Assembly (NCBI GenBank): GCA_026119935.1
Contig: JALRMH010000001.1
Location: 1,860,001 to 1,924,000, forward strand
DNA length: 64,000 nt
Direction: 5' to 3'
Origin: Endothia cerciana
Lineage: Eukaryota; Ascomycota; Sordariomycetes; Diaporthales; Cryphonectriaceae
The notes under the pieces are model-generated. The model was not told the origin of the DNA, made no database searches, and saw only the letters and a program-made list of their open reading frames with translations. Positions 58,999 to 64,000 of this stretch are shown here, one piece after another. A program made the translations under genes and the position numbers. The number at the start of each line of letters is the position of its first letter. Positions within the stretch are counted from its first letter, which is position 1.

Positions 58999-60380
58999 CT
59001 AGGCAATTCGACGTCGCTGTCTTCGTTGGATCTCGAGGCCTAGAATTCTCTCAAGGGAATTAGCTAATAGTAGGTCTTTCTCGTCGAAGCCCTTAGTAAC
59101 CTTTCTGAAGAGAAATCGTTGTCCCGACGACGGATGAAATATGTCCTTGTAACGTTTCAACTGGTCCTTCAGGTCCTTGGCCTTTCTAAGCACCGAGAAA
59201 ATTATTTTGTTAGTCCAAAGAACGTTCCGGCGTGAGGTTGAGTGCTGTCGACAGCCCTGGGCCTAAATCTGATTCGTTCTGGATACGTCGCTGAACGCTC
59301 TCAAGAAGAAGAGGGCTCAGAAGTGGCTCGGCTGGGGAAACCGGCTACAGACCTAAAGCTTTCCGCCCAGACCGAATGTTCTGGCTAGAATTTGTCAGGC
59401 AGACGATGGTTCCCAAGGAATATTCGTTTGCCAGAAACCATCGAGTTGCCGTACTGGCTCAGAAGACTAACCATTTCCCGGTAAGCCCCTTTCAACGACG
59501 AGAATACTTCTAGTCGAGAGGTTGGAGTAGATGCGATATATAAGGGGGCAAATAGACCGATAGAATATTGTTCTGGAAGCATTCTTATATAAAATCAGTC
59601 GTCGTGTGGCTCCTGTGGCCGTCGGGAATCAATAGATAGGTCTTGAGGGAGTCATCGAGTTAGCTCGCCGGGATGAATATCTTTCCTAGCCACTCAAGTC
59701 CCATGTCGTTATCTGTCCAGCCGTTTGCCGTCGCAGTGAATTGCTAGCCGTCGAAAGGCTCTAGATTCGTCGGAAACTATTACTGTTGTACGGGTTTCCC
59801 TTTGAAAATCACTAGGGGGGTAGGCGGGCGCCGGAAGCTGATATACCCTCGATAAATGATGTCCAGATTCGTATGCCAGGGTCCTTTCGATAGATTGAAC
59901 GTGAATTTCGCTTCCCAAGGACTAGGAAATTCTCTTCTTGGCCTTTAATTATTCCGGCTTCGTCTATATTCCATCGATTAGCTGGTCTGATACTCTGGAC
60001 ATCGGGTAAAGCCAGCAGACGGAACCAAGGTCGAATTACCTCTACCGTCGCTCCATTGATCCGTTTCGAATCCATCCGACGAGGCCTTAAGGTCCCAAGA
60101 CGTGGATGCCGACGTAAAAAAGCTTGAACCCGTTTTCCCCCTAAGGCCTGGGGGTCCCATTTTACGGCGAGAACCCTCGACACAAAGTCCCTGAGCTCTG
60201 AGTGCATCGGTGGAAGCCCTAGGTCGGCTTGAGAAACGACCCATTGGGCTACTTTATCTTGGCCAATAGAGAGCCTTTGTTGAGACTCAGCAGCCCGTCG
60301 ATGCGAAAGTCCGCCGGGGTTTTAGCTCGAAGGGAGGTCCACTCACACAGCATACATACCTGCCCCCTCCTAAACAAGTC
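58999..60380 (-). mobile_element. Decayed pogo/Fot1-type DDE transposase
   Basis: Reading the minus strand across several frames gives successive pieces of a Tc1/mariner-superfamily (pogo/Fot1) transposase. First comes a CENP-B-type helix-turn-helix region (ESQQRLSIGQDKVAQWVVSQ, KRVQAFLRRHPRLGTLRPRR). The first catalytic Asp is in WNIDEAGI, the second in LLIPDGHRSHTT, and the conserved LPPYISHLLQPLD block follows. The C-terminal leucine-rich tail ends RRQRRRIA. Open pieces are 60207-59812 and 59193-58999. A one-base shift lies near 59815 and at least five stops interrupt the middle. The N-terminus before about 60340 is barely readable. No functional protein can be made, and no clear terminal repeats or target duplication could be paired. 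Confidence 0.85.
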
Positions 60381-60698
60381 CTATCCATGAGGAGGATGGA
60401 AAGCGACGTCATAGTGTAGAGCGCTGATAGGACCTGATAGCGAAGCCACTGTAAGATCTCGAGGGCTGAGGCCCTTGTTGTTGCGGCACAGCATCCGTGG
60501 GATTCACTAACGGCTTGGAGTGCTGCACTGAAGTTGCTCAGCCGCAAACATCCTGACGGGGTTCTTCCCCTAGCCATCTTGACAATATGATTTATTGCTA
60601 TCGTATCCCTCGGATTGATTGGTAGCTAAATATTCAAACAAGAGGGGAAGAAAGGAGGGATTATCATCAACCCGGCCACACATCTGAACGCATCTAAG
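60381..60698. other. Spacer upstream of the SDR gene
   Basis: It probably combines the outermost, unreadable part of the transposon with the SDR promoter. A short plus-strand AT-rich stretch precedes the start codon. Confidence 0.4.
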
Positions 60699-61712
60699 AT
60701 GGCAGTAACGTTTTTCATCACAGGGGCTACCGGCCTGATCGGCTTCCGCATCCTCCTTGCCTTGCTCGAAGCCGGTCACACAGTGCGCTACGCGGTGCGG
60801 TCAGAGGACAAGGCACAGAGAGTCAAGTCCAATCCTGCTGTCCAGGAGCTCGCACCCGGGGACCGCCTCTCTCCAGTCGTCGTTCCCGACTTCTCCGCCG
60901 ATGGCGCCTTCGACTCTGCCCTGGACGGCGTCACGCACATCATCCACTCCGGCTCGCCCGTGCCGCTGCCCCATTATGACCCCACGACCGAGGTCTTCCA
61001 GTGCACCCTCAGGATCACGTCCGGGCTGCTGCAGTCGGCCCTCAAGACGCCCAGCGTGCGGCGCGTCGTCGTAACCTCGTCCGTCGTGGCCAACCTCGGC
61101 CTCGCGCCCGGGCCCGAGAAGGTCTCGGCCGCGACGCGCATCCCGCTGCCCAGCCCCGTCCCGGACGCCTTTGACCAAGGATACCCGGCGTACGTCATGG
61201 CCAAGGCCATCGACCTGCGGAACTCGAGCAGCTTCGCCGGGGCCCACGGCGCCCACTTCACCGTCTCACACATCATGCCCGGCTTTGTCTACGGCCGGAA
61301 CGAGCTGGCCCTCGACGCGGGGATGATGCAGACCGAGAACAGCTCCAACAACTTCCTGATGCTGGGCATGCTGGGCGGCGAGCCGCCTTTCGGCGTCCTG
61401 GATGTCTTTGCCCACGTCGACGACGTGGCCGAGGCCCACCTGCGCGTGGCGCTGGAGGACGGGTGCGCCGGGAAGGACTTTGGTATCGCGAGCAAGGCCG
61501 ACTATAGCTCCATCTTCGACATCGTCGAGAGGGCATTTCCCAGGGCTGTTGAGGCGGGCGTGTTCAAGCGGGGCAAGGTGCCCCCGGTTCCCGTGAATTA
61601 CGACTCGAGCGATGGGGAGGCCCTCCTGGGCGGCAAGTTGAGGAGCTTCGAGAGCGCCGTGATAGGAGTTGCCGGCCAGTATCTGGAGATCATCGGAAAG
61701 GAGAAGGCATGA
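60699..61712 (+). CDS. Extended SDR (dihydroflavonol reductase/aldehyde reductase-like)
   Basis: An intronless frame of 337 residues. The Rossmann motif GATGLIGFRI is at the N-terminus, and the following basic RSEDKAQR suggests NADP(H). The SDR catalytic residues are visible: Ser in VVTSSVVAN and the Tyr/Lys pair in YPAYVMAKAID. The substrate-domain block HIMPGFVYGRNEL and the segment VFAHVDDVAEAHL match the fungal dihydroflavonol-4-reductase-like/methylglyoxal-reductase group. The likely reaction is reduction of a ketone or aldehyde on a small secondary or xenobiotic metabolite. It converges with the DUF3237 gene, with 207 nt between their stops. The real substrate is unknown. Confidence 0.88.
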   Translation: MAVTFFITGATGLIGFRILLALLEAGHTVRYAVRSEDKAQRVKSNPAVQELAPGDRLSPVVVPDFSADGAFDSALDGVTHIIHSGSPVPLPHYDPTTEVFQCTLRITSGLLQSALKTPSVRRVVVTSSVVANLGLAPGPEKVSAATRIPLPSPVPDAFDQGYPAYVMAKAIDLRNSSSFAGAHGAHFTVSHIMPGFVYGRNELALDAGMMQTENSSNNFLMLGMLGGEPPFGVLDVFAHVDDVAEAHLRVALEDGCAGKDFGIASKADYSSIFDIVERAFPRAVEAGVFKRGKVPPVPVNYDSSDGEALLGGKLRSFESAVIGVAGQYLEIIGKEKA

Positions 61713-61919
61713 TGTATCGTGCGAGAGCCGCTCATTAACGTACATAGGAAAGAAACTTCGATGTTCCGATAGAGACCTGAGATCTGTGGAACTGTTTTGT
61801 CCCAGCCTATCCATACTTACTGATTAGCATCCCATTGAGACTAACGACTCTCGACTATTCCCCTTCAGCCCTGACGAGACCTCGTAAGCAACACATTGGC
61901 AGCGGCCCCATCCTCACTG

Positions 61920-63072
61920 TCAGAGCAATCGGTACCCATCGTAAATAACTACCGCCCGCGTCAGCCACATTGTCCTCGAAACGCCTGCGGGGCCAGGCAA
62001 TGAAACTCACCTTCCGACCCCCTCCTGATGCCGCTCCCGATCCACATGCCCTGGTTCACCCACCGATATCTCTCGTCCCCCGTCTCAAACCTGACGAGGA
62101 TGCGGAACCGGTACTCCGACGGGTCCACCTTGTCGCCCTCGACGGGGTCCAGCAGCCTGGTCAGCACACCGGGCGGGCCCGTCCTCCACCCCTCCGTGCG
62201 CACCATGATGTGCGCCGGCTCCGCATCGCCGGTGACGAGCAGGTAGCGCGTGTCCACGAACGTGGACTTGTTTTCCGTCAGGAGCTGGGCGTCCTGGCCG
62301 CCGGGCTTCGCGTTTTCCCCTCCATGTCAGCCGCAGCTGTCGTAAAACAAGATACACGCACACGCACACGCACACACGAGGACGGATGAGGGAAGACGGG
62401 GGAGCAGGCCTAGACGCACCACCGATCTTTCCCCGTCCCCAGGTGGCGCTCCAGTCCCCACCACAGATCCCGACCCAGTTCCGCTCGCCCCAGCAGCCCT
62501 GGCCCAGCGGGATCTTGCGGTCCAGCCTGGCCGACAGCCGGAAGTCGTGGGCGATCCGGGGGAGGGGCAGGTCGACACCCCGGCCGGGGCTGCCCGGGGG
62601 CAGGCCGGAGAGGATGGCCTGTGCCTCCTCGGCAAGCCCGCGCGGCTCGTGGTCGTCGTCGGCACGGGACGCGGGCGCGGACTGCTGCTCGGTCTGGGAC
62701 GACGACAAGACGGGGAGGAACTCGCCGCCCTCTGCGGCGACTGGTGGCTGTGTCATGGCGGGAGGCTGTCGAGAGAGGGTCACGATCGGTCACTTGAAAC
62801 TCGACATGGCGTAAACGCCCGACTTTCTTCACCGACAGCCGGCAAGAAAAAGAAAAAAAGAGAAAAAAAAAAGAAAAGGTGACGTCGGCATATCCGGACC
62901 TCACAGGTAGATCCCGTGGAGGCGGGTCGATCTCGGCAGTTGGCCGGGTCTCGGCACGGGGAGATTCCAGTTCTCTGATCTGAATTACCGCATTGGGAAG
63001 ATCCATCAAGCCCTGGCGCAAGTTCCAGGGAGGCAGGGCTCGTTGATCTAGATCGAGGTGTGCATTCGACAT
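61920..63072 (-). CDS. DUF3237-family protein with long N-terminal extension
   Basis: Four exons in transcript order, 63072-62905, 62765-62420, 62319-62011 and 61948-61920, give 852 nt and 283 residues. The DUF3237 beta-barrel spans about residue 130 to the end. Its blocks are RIAHDFRLSARL, VGICGGDWSATWG, VDTRYLLVTGDAEPAHIMV, PSEYRFRILVRFETGDERY and WVNQGMWIG, with the C-terminal VIYDGYRLL restored by the last splice. Bacterial members are usually about 150 residues, so the roughly 110-residue polar N-terminus is extra. The first intron contains a 45-nt T/C-rich run, and its acceptor (CTCTCTCGACAG) joins DLP to PPAMTQ in frame. If exon 1 is wrong, translation could start at 62756. Biochemical function of the family is unknown. 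Confidence 0.82.
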
Positions 63073-64000
63073 TTCCTGCAGCCATTGTCAGCTAGCGCTA
63101 TACACCAGCACCCGACTCTCCTATGACATCTTGATCGATATCGAGGCTGTGACTCCGAGGACTACCGTGAACCTACGTCTTCGCACCTTTAGATACCTAT
63201 GCCCCTGTGGATACCGTCAGTCTTCAGACGGGCTGGCAGGACACCGAAGTTCGACGTCCACATCCATGGTATGCCTTCCACCCGAGAAGATTGTCCGCAT
63301 AGTCGCGCCGCGGGAGACGCTTCACAGGCAGCTGGTCCCGATCTAGTGTTTGCCCTTCGCCACCACATTGTACGACCTCGCCCACCACATATCTCCACGA
63401 AGGAGCCTCATCGGGTCTCACCTGTACCCCCATGATACACGACCGTAGAGCCGGAACACGGGGGAAAGTTTGCGAGGCTGTGCTGTGCTGTGCTGTGCTG
63501 TGCTGTGCTGTGCTGTGCTGTGCTCGGCCGTGCACCGTCCCGCATATGTACATACCTGTCAACCGCCGGAACCCGGCATGAACATGTATCTCCCGCCCCG
63601 CCTGCCCCAGGTGTCGTGAGATCTGTGGAACATGTCACAGGTGCAGCGGCCCGGTTTGTCCTTGCGAGAATAGGTCCCGCTGTTGCTAGGAAAACGCCCG
63701 ACCGGTCGGACTCTGGTGACAGGATTGCCGGTGGTGACGGGTGGAACTTGATGTGCGATGGCTCCGGAGCGGTTCTGCAACCGCACCAGGCATGGGCAGC
63801 ATAGTCCTCTCTACCACACTTCGCCAATCCTCCCCGGCGGGGGTTTTCCCCTCTTAGCCGAGGTCGCAGGCTCTCTGTCTCGGCCTTAGCTGCCCAACCC
63901 ACCCGCACCACAGAGACGATGCAGGACCAGACCACCCCTTGGGCCATCGAGCTCGTTTGCTCGAGGTTCTCTGGGGCCCGGCCCGGCGTAACCCTCGCAC
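63073..64000. other. Upstream flank of the DUF3237 gene
   Basis: The promoter region and a pentamer repeat lie here. A 179-codon minus-strand frame runs through the repeat but has no protein character. Nothing else was recognised before the window ends. Confidence 0.45.
63477..63524. repeat. (TGTGC)n pentamer repeat, about 9 units
   Basis: A near-perfect pentamer array about 400 nt upstream of the DUF3237 start codon. Confidence 0.95.

Overview
The window comes from a filamentous ascomycete (Pezizomycotina, most likely a Sordariomycete). The evidence is short introns of 50-140 nt with GTRNGT donors and CTRAC branch points, a high-GC coding background, a Zn2Cys6 regulator, GPI-anchored and CAZyme-type secreted proteins, and a solitary (dispersed) 5S rRNA gene. 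I rebuilt exon structures by hand from reading frame, splice signals and family homology. For each multi-exon gene described as complete the spliced length is an exact multiple of three.

Region 1 (1-12.7 kb) is housekeeping. It holds the 3' part of UDP-glucose 6-dehydrogenase, a ten-exon pyruvate carboxylase with a cluster of micro-exons, the mitochondrial pyruvate carrier MPC1, the spliceosomal SmB protein, and divergently from it ribosomal protein L11 (uL5). Pyruvate carboxylase and the pyruvate carrier are neighbours on the same strand and act on the same metabolite.

Region 2 (12.7-22.5 kb) holds a small single-pass membrane protein, a complete-looking 5S rRNA gene, an MFS transporter, a small mitochondrial-type membrane protein with an apparent one-base frameshift, and a zinc alcohol dehydrogenase with a GC-AG intron.

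Region 3 (22.5-48.3 kb) is gene-poor. It is full of poly(G)/poly(C) tracts of 14-18 nt and microsatellites. Its genes are an SCOC-type short coiled-coil protein, a Zn2Cys6 transcription factor, a MYND zinc-finger protein and a heavily N-glycosylated GPI-anchored protein.

Region 4 (48.3-64 kb) is secretory and catabolic. It holds a GPI-anchored GH79-type glycoside hydrolase and an LPMO-like copper protein whose N-terminal histidine sits directly behind a Lys-Arg site. These are followed by an alpha/beta hydrolase, a D-2-hydroxyacid (D-lactate) dehydrogenase, a decayed pogo/Fot1-type transposase, an NADP-type extended SDR reductase and a four-exon DUF3237 protein. The last four enzymes could form a small metabolic group split by the transposon; this is inference.

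No tRNA gene, CRISPR array or biosynthetic megasynthase was seen.
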